Origin: Vicugna pacos
Taxonomy: Eukaryota; Chordata; Mammalia; Artiodactyla; Camelidae
Direction: 5' to 3'
Assembly (NCBI RefSeq): GCF_048564905.1
Contig: NC_132991.1
Location: 49,173,501 to 49,237,500, forward strand
DNA: 64,000 nt
Shown here: in pieces, positions 36,561-50,445 of the stretch
Layout of the letters: each line of letters opens with the position of its first letter
Numbering within the stretch: the first letter of the stretch is position 1
Made by a program: the position numbers and the translations under genes
The notes under the pieces: generated by a model
Told to the model about the DNA's origin: nothing
The model's database searches: none
What the model saw: the letters and a program-made list of their open reading frames with translations, nothing else

Positions 36561-38639
36561 TGATGATGCTGGCCACTCAAGAGGTACTGCAGAAGCTTCT
36601 GCCGGGCGTAGTGGGCGGACAGCAGAGCCTGACATGTTGTTCCTGCATGCCCATGGTGCTATTAGCAGAAGGGAGATGTTTAGAGGATTGGGGAGATGAA
36701 GAAAGATAACAGACATTCTCTGAGCCTGGAACACATTATTCATAGTTGAAAATCCAGTACCAGAACCTCTAGCAAGACTTCAGGACTGAAAATACTGATA
36801 CAGAGTTGGGATTATCTTCAGGAAGGATAAAACGGATGAGACTGCTGTGGGAAAGAAGATACAGGAAAATTTACAGAAGTCTCCTCTCCAAAAAAAAAAA
36901 AAAAAGGCAGTAATAAAGGGAAGGGAGATAAAGAAGAGAAAGAAAAAAAGGGAAAACAAATTTATCAAGTAGATTGGAAGCCACTTGAGGGATGCCAGGC
37001 ACTGGTTCCCAGGGTGCCAACGCTTCATGGAATAAGGGAAGAATACTCTCTCCTAAGCTCTGCATAGTATTTTGACCAGTAGGTCCAAAGGCCGTATTGC
37101 TTGTGTTTTGTTGTTACAAGTTTCCTCCTTGAACAGCCCCTTCCTTTCTGTATAGGCTGGGGATAGGTCTGTGCTGACCATTCATATATGGATGCGTTCC
37201 TATACGCCAATTCATTTTTTCATTAAAAAGAAAAACACATTTATCCATCATCACATGTGAATGAATGTCTGGTACAAGTATTGATGGATATACGTGTATG
37301 TTGCCAAGTCACATTGCACCCCAGTGCACCATAGAAAGAGGAAATATGGCTTAGAATTCTTCACAACATTCATTTGTTGTTGAAAACCAAAAGTTGCTTA
37401 AGAAACCATTAAAATATTTCCAAAGTTTATTTGTTTTAGTATCTGTCCATGTTTCGTATTTTGTCACATTCAAGTCATAACACACTTTTGACCTCAGCAG
37501 TGGGGATGTTAAAAAAAAATTTCTAGCTTACAGAAAAAAAAAAAAAAACCACAGTGCAGACACCCACCGAAAAAAATCCTTGAAAGAGAAGAGTAAAATA
37601 AATATAACTGTCACCCAAACTTCAGTGATAAATTCCTTAAAAAGTAAAAATTAACCAGTTTGGTTATTTTAACTCTTTAAAAAGGTAGACCTCCCTAAGA
37701 TGAAGATTAATTTAAAATAACAGGCAAATTGTAAAGAAATCCTTTAGCTCGTATTTTACCAGGACCATGTGCATAGGAAAGTGTGGGGTTTTAAGTGAGT
37801 TTTCTATTAAGGGCTGCAGTTTAATGTATCTTCCTTAGTGGTATCTTGTTCCAAGTTTGAGACTCACACTACCTCAGAGAGAACGTCATGAGCTTAAATA
37901 TACTGACTGTGGAGGGATAAAAGAGAACTGCCCTATGACAGCAAACACATAATTCCTGCAAAGTGGCTGTCCCTGAAATTAGGGCCAGTGAGGTAGATAT
38001 AAACCTCAGGGCCAACAAGCTGCAGGGTAGCACAGGAGAGAAATCGATACAAGTAAAACAAAACAAGACAAAATAAATACCACAGGACAAGAAACTTCAC
38101 CGTCTTCAACTGTCTGAAAAAACCTATCTTAGCTAAAGGTTCAAACAGAGAAAACCATAGGAAAATAAACTTAAGACTATTTCTAAGAATTAATTCTCAA
38201 AACAAGTCTCTAAATTAGAAGACAAAATATCTGAATAAAATCATGTTAATGATTAGATTGTCTGTACTGACGTTTTTGTTTTCAACACTAGAGTTTAGTC
38301 TTCATTAGAGACTCTCAAAGACTTCATTCTTCAAGAATGACATTGGTTAAGCCCCTACGAAGTCTTGGAACGTACTAGGATGAATCCTGCAATGACGTGA
38401 TCAATAAGGGTCTTTTCCTTTTTGCTGAAAAACATTGGCACATGAGAACCTGTCTAGACATGGATGGTCAGTTCGGCCCTGCCCCTACTGGTACAGAAAG
38501 AGGTATAGGCAGGAGCTAAAGGAGCCACACATTCAGGGAACTCACAAGCAATGACAATGGATTGTGATGCCCTAAAGGAGGATGTATAAGACATTATGGG
38601 AACAGAGGAAAGAAGGGACAGTTCTATTTGGGCTGAGAA
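36561..38639. other. Intron with poly-A runs, otherwise unassigned
   Basis: Contains A16 at 36890-36905 followed by a purine-rich stretch to about 36960, and another A run at about 37533-37548. No element or exon recognised. Confidence 0.5.
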
Positions 38640-38790
38640 TGGTATTTGGAACTACTTCACAAAGGAAATTGGTGTAAGCTGATCTTTGTAGGATAATTAA
38701 GAGCTCATCTGGCAGAGAAAGAAGGTAAAAACAATTCAGACAAAAACCACAGCATAAGTAAAGCATTAGAAGTGTGAGGTTTTCCATACT
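38640..38790 (-). mobile_element. Possible L2 fragment, antisense
   Basis: 'aagctgatctttgtaggata', 'attcagacaaaaaccacagc' and 'agcattagaagtgtgag' resemble antisense L2 body. Weak. Confidence 0.4.
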
Positions 38791-40057
38791 GATATGATGA
38801 ATAGTAGATCAAAACTTAGGCTATATGGTAGAAGGGATAAAACAGGCTACAATGGAACAGGCCAACCAATCTACTGTGTGGTTCCATGCACACACTTTGT
38901 TCCTACAACTCCTTACACACTGATGATTCCAGCATCCATATTAGCAGCCCATTGTTCTCCCTCCTGAGTTCCCTCCATATATATATACAAGCACTTTCTG
39001 GACATTTCCTCTTGGTTATCACTAAGCACCTTAAATTTAACCTTTTCAGGACTGAACTAACACACTCTCCTTGACGTGGTAACAATCATTAATGAAGACT
39101 GTGACTATTAACTAAAAACAGATCATTGGGTTAGGAATAATCTATTTTCTTATTGTCAGGGAATGATTGTCAGTTGCCCTCTGATAGCGTGAGGATTATC
39201 CAGTGGGTAAGATTCAGAGATGCTAAGAATCAGGAACTCCCAAAATTCTTTAGGACAGATAGTTCTTTTTTTATACTTTGTAAACAAAAACTGATTTTTG
39301 ATCTACAGGGTTGTGCTTGGTACTATTTTCCATCTTCTTTCATTGACTAAAGGTCAGTCTGAACTTTGGTTCACAAAGAGAAACTTCACTCTTGAGTTTT
39401 TCTTCTCAAGTAAGCCTGTCTATCCCTGGGTCCTTCCTGAAGCTTCGAGCTGTGCAACATTATTTGAAGTTGTCTTTCAATGAGGAGATTAAGGAACTAA
39501 GTCAATACCAGTAGGACTCAAAACTAGTTCCCCAGCAGGAAAGGCTCAAACACCTATGACTAGGACATTAATAATTTCCTACTGGTTTCAGTATATCTTT
39601 GAAAGTTACCAAATAAGTCTTTCAGTCATAAAAGGTAATGGTAGAGAATGTAATTAGCAAGTAGAATCAGCCTGTCGGTTCTTATACTGTGGTAGGTGAG
39701 GAAGATGCTCTAAGTTGCAGATATTCCTGAATCTTATGACCTGGACCTGTTAATGGACTTGTCTTTAAAATTTTGCCTGAGGACACTTCATCACACTCAC
39801 ATTTCTCTCATTTCAAGCATTGTGTTAGAAATTAAGACATGCCAACCAAAGAACACGTTTTCTATCCTTCATTTCCTCAAGTTCTATGATGAGAGTGATG
39901 AGATTTATCATCCCAAGCAGTTGGTATCACTTTGGGAAAGTGTCTTGTGAGACGTAGATGGGTGTCTAATGGCATTACTGTGAGTGGTTGATGTCTATCA
40001 TTTAACATCATATAGTGACAACTGCTTGGTTTCATAGCCAAGCAAATCTGGGTGGGG
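38791..40057. other. Intron, no recognised element
   Basis: 1.27 kb with nothing identifiable. Open frames here are short and lack family signatures. Confidence 0.45.
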
Positions 40058-40085
40058 TTTTTTTTGTTTTTGTTTTTGTTTTTTT
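40058..40085 (+). repeat. (TTTTTG)n-like T-rich simple repeat
   Basis: T runs separated by single Gs; low complexity. Confidence 0.9.
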
Positions 40086-40094
40086 GTATCTTAG

Positions 40095-40275
40095 TCCAAC
40101 ATTTTCTTGCTGTGAGACTACAGATAAAATTTTAATAACTCAATCTTAGTTTACATAATATAAAATAAAGGAATAAGGCCCATTTTATAGGGCTGCTTTA
40201 AGGTTACAATAACATAATCTTAAAGAATGCATGGCACATAGAAAGCTCTCAATATGTATCAATTCCTTGTATCCC
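40095..40275 (+). mobile_element. MIR SINE
   Basis: 'tgctgtgagactacagataa', 'gggctgctttaaggttacaa' and 'gcatggcacatagaaagctc' follow the MIR core to 3' end order. Diverged. Confidence 0.65.
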
Positions 40276-41849
40276 AAAGATTTTTCTTCTATTAAAAACG
40301 TTAGTAAGACATGCTCTGTTTAACTGCTTATCTCCTGGGGCAGGAGAGATGTTGTTTTTTTTCTGTGTTATTGTTGTCAGATTTGGAGAGGTGCTGAAGA
40401 AAAAATGTGCTTGCTGGCCAAATCATTGATAATAAAGCACACAGTTAAAATTCTATTCTTCTAGATGTGTCAGATAGCCCCATCACATCTCTCTTTGGGG
40501 CTGCTGTGGGCACTTCCATTCATCTGCTCTGGACTGAGGGCACGCCTTCCCACAAGGCATTTATCTGCACAGTAAGAAAGGAAAAGTGGACTCAACATGT
40601 TAAAATATTAACTAAGGCATGCTGAATGAGAGACCAACAAAACTATGTGAGTCAAGCATAAAAACCAATCGTTAAAGCTTCTGAGTTGCCATAATCCTGT
40701 TTACTGTGTAGGAACAATCTAAGGGGCAATTGACCTACATAGGCTGCTTTATTATGTTTGATCTTAGGACTTATTCATGTGCCTTGTTGTTCATGGAACA
40801 TATTTATAGTTTTCACTCTCCTCTGTGATAGTTTTAGTAGAGTGACAAGCCCACTGGCCTGAAATAAGGGTAATGAGAGGGTTTGTCTTTCATTTGAGTC
40901 TTCATGTTCAAAAGCAAGAAAAAGAAAAGAAAGAAATTAGATATATTTAAGAGAAGAAGGTTAGATGTTTGGGAATTATGTTTCCTTGAGCTCCCTAAGA
41001 TTTTGGGAGACACAAAACTTTATTACAAATATTTCCTCTCCTTCACTAATGTTTAGTTCTTAAAATTAGCATCTTGCAAATGGGGTGTATACATATACAT
41101 TACTAGTGCCATGGAGGGTTATTTGAGGGGTGGGAAGACATATAAGCCCAGAAGTATCAAAGTGAGATGGTTCCTGAGAGGTGTGCTCAGGTCAGGCATA
41201 AAGTGTTTCAGTGTAAACATTCCAATCTAATAACACTCCATTTTTAGGGAAGGGCTGGGGGAGATACCTTGGTTCTCTGTAACAATGGAGTTTCCTGGTA
41301 GAGAAGTAGCCTTGGTACCAGGAGGGAGCCTCAGAGCTTGGGCTCTGGTACTGGTCTGTCTTCCATTAAACTAACTCAGACCTGCTGAACCACCTCTTTG
41401 CTAAACAACTGAGCCATCGGATCTTTCATTCTTCAATTAGCAACATTAAATATTGGTATAATAAGGTTCAGCAGCCCTAAATTTGATAGATAATAGATAG
41501 TCAAAAAGAATTTCCTAAGGTTCTTGTTTAAATGAAGTTACACAACAACACAAATCTTATGTTCCAAGATGATTGGTCATGGTGGCAATGATGCTATTTT
41601 AATATTTAATGTTTTGAAGGGTTTCTTCATTTCCTTGAAATCAGAATAAGTATCATATTTTCATTTATACAGAACACCCATCACATGGAGGTACAGTCAA
41701 AGTAAGATGATCCATGAAGAAGAAAGTAGAAGAAAAAGAATATATCCATGACCTACCGTGGAAAGATTCTGTCTTACATCAGTGTGTAAGTTTGTCTAAC
41801 ATTCCCTATTACTTTATGTAATAGAGAAATTTAGAAGAAGGTAAGAAGA
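40276..41849. other. Intron, no recognised element
   Basis: 1.6 kb of AT-rich sequence with no recognised repeat, exon or RNA gene. Confidence 0.45.
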
Positions 41850-44800
41850 GAAGGAGACAACTTCCAAATTGACAGAGCAAAGACCACTGAAATTATTTTC
41901 CTTCATAAAAGCATGAGAACACTAGTGAAAATTGTCAAAATCGACTTTCTGAAAATCCTGGGGATTAAAGAGAGGCTTGCAAAAATCCAAGGAGTGTTTA
42001 TTCAAGAAAAACAGTTGGATCTCTGCAAGGACAGCACACCACATGGCATTTCAACATACTTATTCTCATCTCCCTCTCCTTAGCTCTGGATTAGTGGTGA
42101 AAACCAACAGACTCATAATCATGCTAGTTGTGAAAACCAGCAGCCAAGCAGCCACTGGCAGAGGAAGAATGGGTTTGGAGCTCCCCAAAATTCCTACCAC
42201 CAGAGAATTGTCATTTTTTGACCTGTTTGGCAGCTCCATTGAAACCTCCACTCACAGATCTTATCTTTATTTGACCTGACTTGGAGCTTGCTCACTAAGA
42301 ACAGCCTTTACCCTTAGGTATTTGTCAGGGGAAAAATTGTTTAACAATTGTTTAAGCAATTGTTTAACATCACAACTGTTGTAGGCAGGGAGACAGTTAC
42401 AGATAACAAGAAAACTTAAAAGGAGAAGGAGAAGTGTGGAAATAAGATATTCCTAGAGACCTTTGAAAAGTTCTGACACATTCCTGGAAATCTAGAAGAG
42501 TGGGCACTTTTAGAGTTGTATGTATGCATACGAAAGACCTGAGAAGGCCCTAATCTCCCACCTCTGGTTGACCTTGAAGCTCTGTGAAAGCAGAAAGTGA
42601 AAGCTAAGTAAACTTCTTGTCAGAGAGTAGAAGGTACCCCCCACCCCAGATGCACACAGATCCCCTCAGCAAGGCTGGAAGATTATTGGTTAAATTTTTT
42701 AAAGAATATATCTGTCTAATCATTAGCTGACAACTAAGCTAACTAAGCAGAGAATTCAGATGCCATACAAACAAAGACAGTTCAGGGAAGTCACTAAAAA
42801 AACAAACAGCAGGAACAACAATAACAGAAACAAAAAGAGATAACAACAAACCCTAGATAGAGTGAGTAAGAAGTAGATCTGATTTCCAGAATTTCCTATT
42901 ATATTATTTAAAATATTCAGTTTTCAACAAAAAGAGAGAGAGAGAGAGACATATTTTTAAAAAACAGGAAAATACACAGGAAAAAAGGCAATCAATAGAA
43001 ACTGTCCCTGGTTAAGCCCATATGTTGGATTTACTAGACCAGGACTTTAAATGAGCCATATGTTCAAATATGTTCAAAGTACTAAAGGGAACCATTCCTA
43101 AAGGACTAAAGAAAAATATGAGAACACTATCTCACCAAATAATGAATAACTATAAAGAGATGGAAATTATTAAAAAAAAGAGTTAAGCAGAAGTTCTAGA
43201 ATTGATAAGTATAATAACTGAAATGAAAAATTCACTAAGAGAACTCAAGAGCAGGTTTGAAGGGCCAGAAGAATCACTGAACTTGAAGATAGGTTAATTG
43301 AAGATACAGACTATCTGGTCTCAGGAACAGAAAGAAAGAAGAATGAAGGAAAACAGAGTCTCAGACATGTGACACACTATCAAACATATAAACATATGCA
43401 TATGGGAGTATCCAGAAAGAGAGGAGAGAAGAAAAGGAGTAGAAAAGTATTTGAAGAAATATCGATAAAAAATCCCATATTTGAATAAAATAAACATTAA
43501 TCTATAAATTCAGGAAGCTCAATAAAATCCAAGTAGGATAAACTCAAAGGGATCCACACCTAGACACATCATGGACAAACTGTTGAAAGACAAAGAGAGA
43601 ATCTTGAAAACAACAAAAGAGATATGACTCAATCACATACAAACAATCCTGAGTAAGATCAACAGCTCCATGATCAGAAACCATGGAGACCAGAAGGCAG
43701 ATGAATGACATATTAAATTGCTCAAATAAAAAGACTGTCAAACAATACCTATATATACAGCAAAATTATACTTCAGAAATAAAGGAGAGATTAAGACATT
43801 ATCAACAAACCAAAACTGAGAAAATTCACTGTCAGTAGAACTGCCCTAAAGGAAATACTAAACATAGTCCTTCAGGCTGAAATAAAAGGACACTAGAGGG
43901 AAATCTGAATCCACATGAAGAAATAAAGATCACTGATAAAGATAACCCTACAATAAATACAAAAGACAGCATAAATGTATTTTTTTGTTTGTAACTTTTT
44001 TTCTCTCCTATCTCATTTAAAAGACAACTTCATAATGCAATTGTAAAATTTTGTTTATAAGGTTATAATATAAAAAATATAACTTGTAAGACAACAATAA
44101 CACAAATGAGGTAGGAGGCGACAGAATTATATAGGATCAAAATTTTGTATACTATAGAAATTACATAGGTATTAATCCAAATTAGATTGTTACAAATTAA
44201 GATGTTAACCGTAATCCCCAGGGTAATCACTAAGAAAAGCACTGAAAAAAATAGTGAAAGAAATGAGAAGACAATTTAAGTAGTACATTTAAAAATATTT
44301 ATTTAACACAAAAGAAGGCAGTACTGAAGGGATAGAAGGACAAAAAGACATAAGTCACACAGAAAACAAGTAACAAAAAAAGGTAGATAAAAATCCTACT
44401 TTATAAATAATTATTTTAAATACAAATGAAGTAAACACTCCAAAAAAAGGCAGAGATTGGCAGAACAGATAAAATAACATGATCCAACTATATGCTGTCT
44501 ATAAGAAACATAGTTTAGGTTCAAAGACACAAACAGGTTAAAAGTAAAAAGATGACAAAATATATACCATGCAAACAGTTACCAGAAGAGAGTTTCAGTG
44601 GCTATGTTAATATCAGACAAAATAGATTTTAAGAAAAAAAAGTTAATAAAGACAAAGAAGAATATTTTTAAATCATAAAGGTTGAAGCATCAAGAAAATA
44701 TAACAGTTAAAAATATATGGCACCTAACAACAGAGCCCCAAAATATTGTGAAGCAAAAACTGAGAAAATTAAAGACAGAACAGATAATTCAACAAAAGTG

Positions 44801-47712
44801 CTTGGAGTCTTCAACACTATAGTTTTAATAACAGATAGAACAACCAGGCAGAAGAAGAATAATAAGGAAAAGACTTGAACAACACTATGAACCAATTAGA
44901 CCTAACAAACATCTATAGAACACTCTATCCAACAGTAGCAAAATAGACATGCTTCTCAAGCACACATAGAGCTTTCTCTAGGATAGATTACATATTAGAC
45001 CATAAAACAAGTCCCAATAAATTTTAAAATATTGATATCATAAAAAGTATTCTTCAACCACAATAAAATGAAATTAGAAATAAATAAAAGAAAGACACTT
45101 GGAAAATTTATAAATATTTAGAAATAAAATAACACACTCCTAAAGAACCAATGAGTCACAGGAAAAAATCACCAGGAAATTACAAAATATTTTGAGATGA
45201 ATGAAAACAAAACACAATATACCAAAACACACTGGATGCAGCCAAAGCAGTGCATAGAAGATAATTTAAAGCTAGAAATGCCTACATTAAAAAAGAAAAA
45301 AGATCTCAAATTAATAACTTCACCCTCCACCTAAGACAGTAGAAAAAGAAGAGCACACCAAACCTTAAGCAGACAGATGGAAGGACATAATAAAGATTAG
45401 AGGAGGAATAAACAAACTGAGAAGGGAAAAACAATAGACAAAACCAACAAAAACGAAAGTTGGTTCTTTGAAAAGGTCAATAAAATTGATAAACTTTTAT
45501 CTAGGCTGAGCAAGAAAAAAAGAGAGAGGACTCAAATTACTGAGATCAGGAATGAAAGAGGGACTATTACCACCAACTTTGAAAAAATAAGATGATATGG
45601 GAATACTATAAATAACTGTGTGACAACAAACTAGATAACCTAGATGAAATGGACAAACTTCTAGAAAGACACAAACTATTGAAAAGGATGTAAGAATTAG
45701 AAGATCTAAATAAAACTATAATAAGTAAAGAGGTTAGATTAATAATTTAAAATATTTACAAAAAGAAAAGCTCAGGACTAGATTTTTCACTGGTAAATTC
45801 TACCAAATGTTTAAAGAATAATTTTTCTATAAACATCAACCTTTCATTTCCAAAACATAGGCAGGAATCCTTACCAATTCATTCTATGAGAAAAGTATTA
45901 CCCTAATAACAAAACCAGATAAGATATCACAAAAAAAGGAAATTAGAGATCAATCTCCCTTATGAACATGTATGTAAAAATTCTCAACAAAATACTAATG
46001 AACCTAATCCAGCAACATATAAAAAGGATTATAACCATGACCAAATGGGATTTATCCCAATAATACATGATTGGTTTAGCATTCAAAAGCAATCAACTCA
46101 ATGCATCATATTAATAGAACAAAGCAAAAAAAAAATCACATAGTCATCTGAATAGACACAGAAAAAGCATTTGGCAAAATCCAACACTCCTTCATGACAA
46201 AAACTATCAACAAATTAGGAACAGAAAGAAGCTTACTCCAAAATAGCTAAAGCAATCTTGAAAAAGAATAAGGCCACAATAAAGAAAATTGTAGCTTATT
46301 TCAAAGCTACAGTAATAAACGCAGTGTGGTACTGGCAGAAGGATAGATGTGGATCAATGAAATAGAATTGAGAGTCCAGAAATAAACTCATACATCTATG
46401 GTCAATTGATTTCCTACAAGGGTGCCAAGACAATTCGATGGGGAAAGAATTGTCTTTTCAATAAACTGGTGTTGAGGCAACTGGATACATACGTGCAAAA
46501 GAATGAAACTGAATACCTATCTCACGTCATACACAGAAAGTAAATGGAATGTGGATCAAAGGCCTAAATGTAAGAGCTAAAATCATCACACTTTTAGAAG
46601 AAAAGCAAAAATCTTTATGAGCTTGGATTAAGCACTGGTTTCTTAGATATGACACTAAAAGTACAAGTGAAAAAAGAAAAAAATATACAAATTTGACTCC
46701 ATCAAAATTAAAATCTTGTATTTGAAAGGACACAGTCAAGAAAGTGAGAAGACAGCTCACAGAATGGGAAAAATATATGTAAATCACGAAGATAAAAAGG
46801 GACTTATCACCAGAAAATACAAAGAACTTTTATAACTCAACAATCAAAAGACTATTAACATAATTAAAGAATGGCAAAGGATTGAAATAAGTATTTCTCA
46901 AACAAGATATACAAATGGCCAATATGGGCATGAAAAGATACTCAACATCGTTAGCCATTAGGGAAATGCAAATCAAAACCACAATGAGATACTACTTCAC
47001 ACTCACTAAAATGGTTATAATTTTATAAACAAACAAACAGACAAACAAAAAGCTGGTGAGGATCTAGAAAAACTGGAACCCTCATATTTTGCTGATGGGC
47101 ATGTAAAATTGTGTAGCCTCTGTGGTAAACAGTCTAAAAGTTGCTCCAAAAGTTAAACATACAGTTACCATGTGATCCAGCAATTCCATTTCTAGGTGTA
47201 TACCCAAAAGACCTGAAAATATATGTCCACTCACAAACTTGTACATGAATGTTCATAGTAGCATTATTCCTATTAGGCCAAAAGTGGAAACGACATTGTC
47301 AATTGATGAATAGATAAATAAAATGTGATCTATCTATATACAATGGAATATTTACTCAGTCACAGAAAGGAATGAAGGCATAAAGTACATGCTACAACAT
47401 GGATAGATCATAAAAATATGCCAAGTGAAAGAAGATAAACACAAAAGGCCACATACTGTATAATTCCATTTATATGAAATGTCCAGAATAGACAAATTTA
47501 CGGAAATAGAAATTAGTCATTGCCAGAGCTGGGGAGGAGGAGGGAGTAGGGAGTGACTACTAATGAGTACAGAGTTTATTTTTGGGATGATAAAAACTTT
47601 CTGGAAACATAACAGCATATGACTGCACAATCCTGTGAATATACTAAAAACCACTGAATTGTACTCTCAAAGGATGTTCCTGTTGTATGTGAATTTTATC
47701 TCAATAAAAAAA
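41850..47712 (+). mobile_element. Ancient near-full-length L1M with internal deletion
   Basis: About 5.9 kb. 41850-42850 resembles an L1M 5' UTR. 43000-44300 is a degraded ORF1/spacer region. 44450-45050 matches the ORF2 endonuclease region ('tatgctgtctataagaaaca', 'aatatcagacaaaatagatt'). 45400-46230 matches the early RT region ('caaatgggatttatcccaat'). The sequence then jumps near 46235-46250 to 'aagcaatcttgaaaaagaat', omitting roughly 0.5 kb that should carry the RT active-site (FADD) segment. The C-terminal ORF2 and an L1ME-like 3' UTR end in an A tail at about 47712. Stops are dense in all frames, so it is inactive. The 5' boundary is uncertain. Confidence 0.82.
47023..47051 (+). repeat. 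(AAAC)n simple repeat inside the L1M
   Basis: Runs of AAAC/AAAG units interrupt the ORF2 C-terminal remnant. Likely a later expansion. Confidence 0.8.
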
Positions 47713-50445
47713 AATTTGGACAGTTAACTAATTTGAGTAATACATAATGAGTGGTTCGCTAGTGTAGTGGCTGTGGAGATGCCCCATTCATCCGTCTCTC
47801 TAAGAGAACCTGCAACGGGGGTCACAGCTGATTGAATATCTCCATCTCCTGACCTCCAGACCAAGCTTCCCCTGGGGCTGTTGCCTACTAGTGGCTGAGC
47901 AAGGCAAGGGTAGGAACTGAGCCATCCCCGTGGATGTGAAATTTTTCCAATGGACAACCTCTGCTCAGAACTCCCCACTGGCCTGGCAGAGATTTTCTCT
48001 AAACCACGCTGCAATCTCTCACTCCTCCTGTTCACTCCTTCCTTTCCTCTCTCCTTGCCCAGAGCACTGTAGTGGAAGGTTCTCCCTGCCTACTCCTTGT
48101 CCCACCCTCTTTATCCTTCACAGCTGTTTCCCCTGAAAAATCTTTTGCCTATTTTATCCTGGCACATGCTTCTTGGAGGACAGGAACTGATCCCCAAGGT
48201 ATAGTTAAGAATGACTCTAGTACAAGACTTGAAGAATGTGGCTAAAGGCCCTGAATGTGTCTGCTCTGTAACAGAGAGTGTGGGGACATCATTACTCCGT
48301 GTGCCACAGGGTTCCAAAATCAGATTATGTAACACATGTCAATCACTTGTATTAAACAGCTGTTTAAAAAAGCTACACAAATAAACCCCTCCCCAAGGTG
48401 CCTACTTTGAAGCACAATATGTATTTGAGTGAAGAAGTTTTGGACTGCTTGGGAAAAATCAGTTTCACACTACCGTATTTAAAAATAACCTAAACAGACA
48501 TGAATTGAGGCCACACATGCTGCATGTGTAAATCAGATGAGGCTTAAAAGTCTAAAGTTTTGTTGCAGGTTCCAACAAAATAATGAATCATGAAATCAAT
48601 TTTGGGGTTCGACATAGCAGGTGGGTTTTTTTTTAGGAATAGAAAAAAATCAGAATATACATACATAGTAGAGGTAAGAATAGTTTCATGAAATTGTTTT
48701 AGATATATGCATGTGTGCATTTGTATTTATATTTACATACGTTAGCTAGGTTTGGATATAAAATGTACTTTTGTTGTAGGCTGCAGGCAAAAAGGTTGAA
48801 AGTCACAATCTAAGGGATACATGGTGAAAATGGCACAGTTAGGATTCATGGTAAAGATATTCAGCAACATTCTCCAGGATAGGAGCAGAATTTCTGATTC
48901 CCAAAAGCCTCATCAGGATGGCATGCTTTTGAGTGGTAATGTCCAACCAACAGCAAGTCACATCACACCTTTCAGAAGCATTAGCCCAGAGTCACTTTCA
49001 TAAACTGGGTAAGTGCTGGAGATCACCTTGCCTGGGCCAGGTACATCTCAGAGTTATATGATGTACAATAAGACTGCAGGTACAATTACAATAAATTGTG
49101 ATGAACAAAATCCTCACTTATCTCACTTAGTCTCTCTAGGCTAACATAGTCTATCCCAAGTTTATTCCTGAAAATATCTTTGCTGCTGGATAAAAACAAA
49201 GAAGATCTCCAGGAGTCTTGTTTACAGACTCCTGAACTAATGGTGGAGCTCATCCTGTAGTTTTGTCTCATTATAGACACATCGCACGGAAGTTAGTGCC
49301 CCACTTCCCCTCTGAAAAAGACCAGATCTGGGCTGTGGGGATTGGAAACCTAAAGGAAAGAGTTACCGAGAAGTGAGGAACGCCAGAAGGAGTAATTTGT
49401 TTGCAAAACTAAATTCCATACAGAATTGAAGAGAAAAATAAAAAAATCAACAAGACATTCAAACTTTCAATATTCTGACCCAAAAAATTGCAATGCAGAA
49501 AACTAATGTTGAGAAGAATCAAAGGGATGTCCAATCTTAAAAATGAAAGAAACCCTAAAGGTCTCCTAGATGCTTCTTAAAGTTGAGATATATGTACCCT
49601 AAGGTAGATGTAGATGAGCTAAGGGACGGAAAAGCCACAAGAAAACAATGTGTGGAAGGGTCATATTATTTCACTGAATCTACAATACCATCAATTGTAA
49701 GATGCACGGTTATTTTTCAACAACTGAAAAAAGAGAAAAAATGCTGCAATGAGTCATTGTGTTCTTATCAGCCAAAATATTTTAATTTTATTTTAAAGAT
49801 TTTCTAGACAAATGAATTTTATCATATACCATTCTTAAAGGAAAATTTAAACTATACAAGTTGATTATACACAGGAGGTAAAATTATAAGCAAAATAAAT
49901 TGACTAAGACATTTCTAAAATTTCTTTAAGTCCAGTGTCACTCTTATGAATCACTTTTCAACAGTCTTCCATGTTCCCAGGCATCACTCTTTGAGCCATC
50001 AGGATGCAGCATTTCTTAGAAGAGTGCTCCAGCATCATCTCCAGAGCTCTCTTCAAAGCTGCCACCCTTCTCCTGCAAGCTTTGATGCTGTCATTCTACT
50101 GAACTTGGTAAGAGGTGTCACTAGGAGGTTTTTAGACAACAACCAGACTCATATTCCTTTTTCAAGTGTTTCTTAGTTGATTTGTTGACAGAAATTTTAA
50201 GGGGTTGCTGTTGTCCAATCATGCCCCCAGCAATTCTTTTACTGTGCAGATACATGTCTGAAAACTGTGCCAAACCTAACATAACTCGGAAGGCTATGAA
50301 GGGCTCCTAGTCCTCTGTTCCACATGACTGTACATGGCTTATTCATCAGCTCAACTGTCATTCACCTGTGGGATGAATGACACCATTGAGTTCAATCTCA
50401 TTCTCATATGAGACTGGGTTCAAATTCATACACTAATACTGCAGT
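47713..50445. other. Intron, unassigned; 49300-50300 may hold an unclassified old element
   Basis: Between the L1M and an MLT1 LTR. Text such as 'atcaattgtaagatgcacgg' (near 49692) has the look of an old DNA transposon, but I could not name a family or find terminal repeats. No host exon recognised. Confidence 0.4.

Noticed and set aside
36890-36905. Poly-A tail of a processed pseudogene
   Set aside because: The sequence upstream matches no gene I know, no target duplication is visible, and the A run sits in a generally purine-rich stretch.
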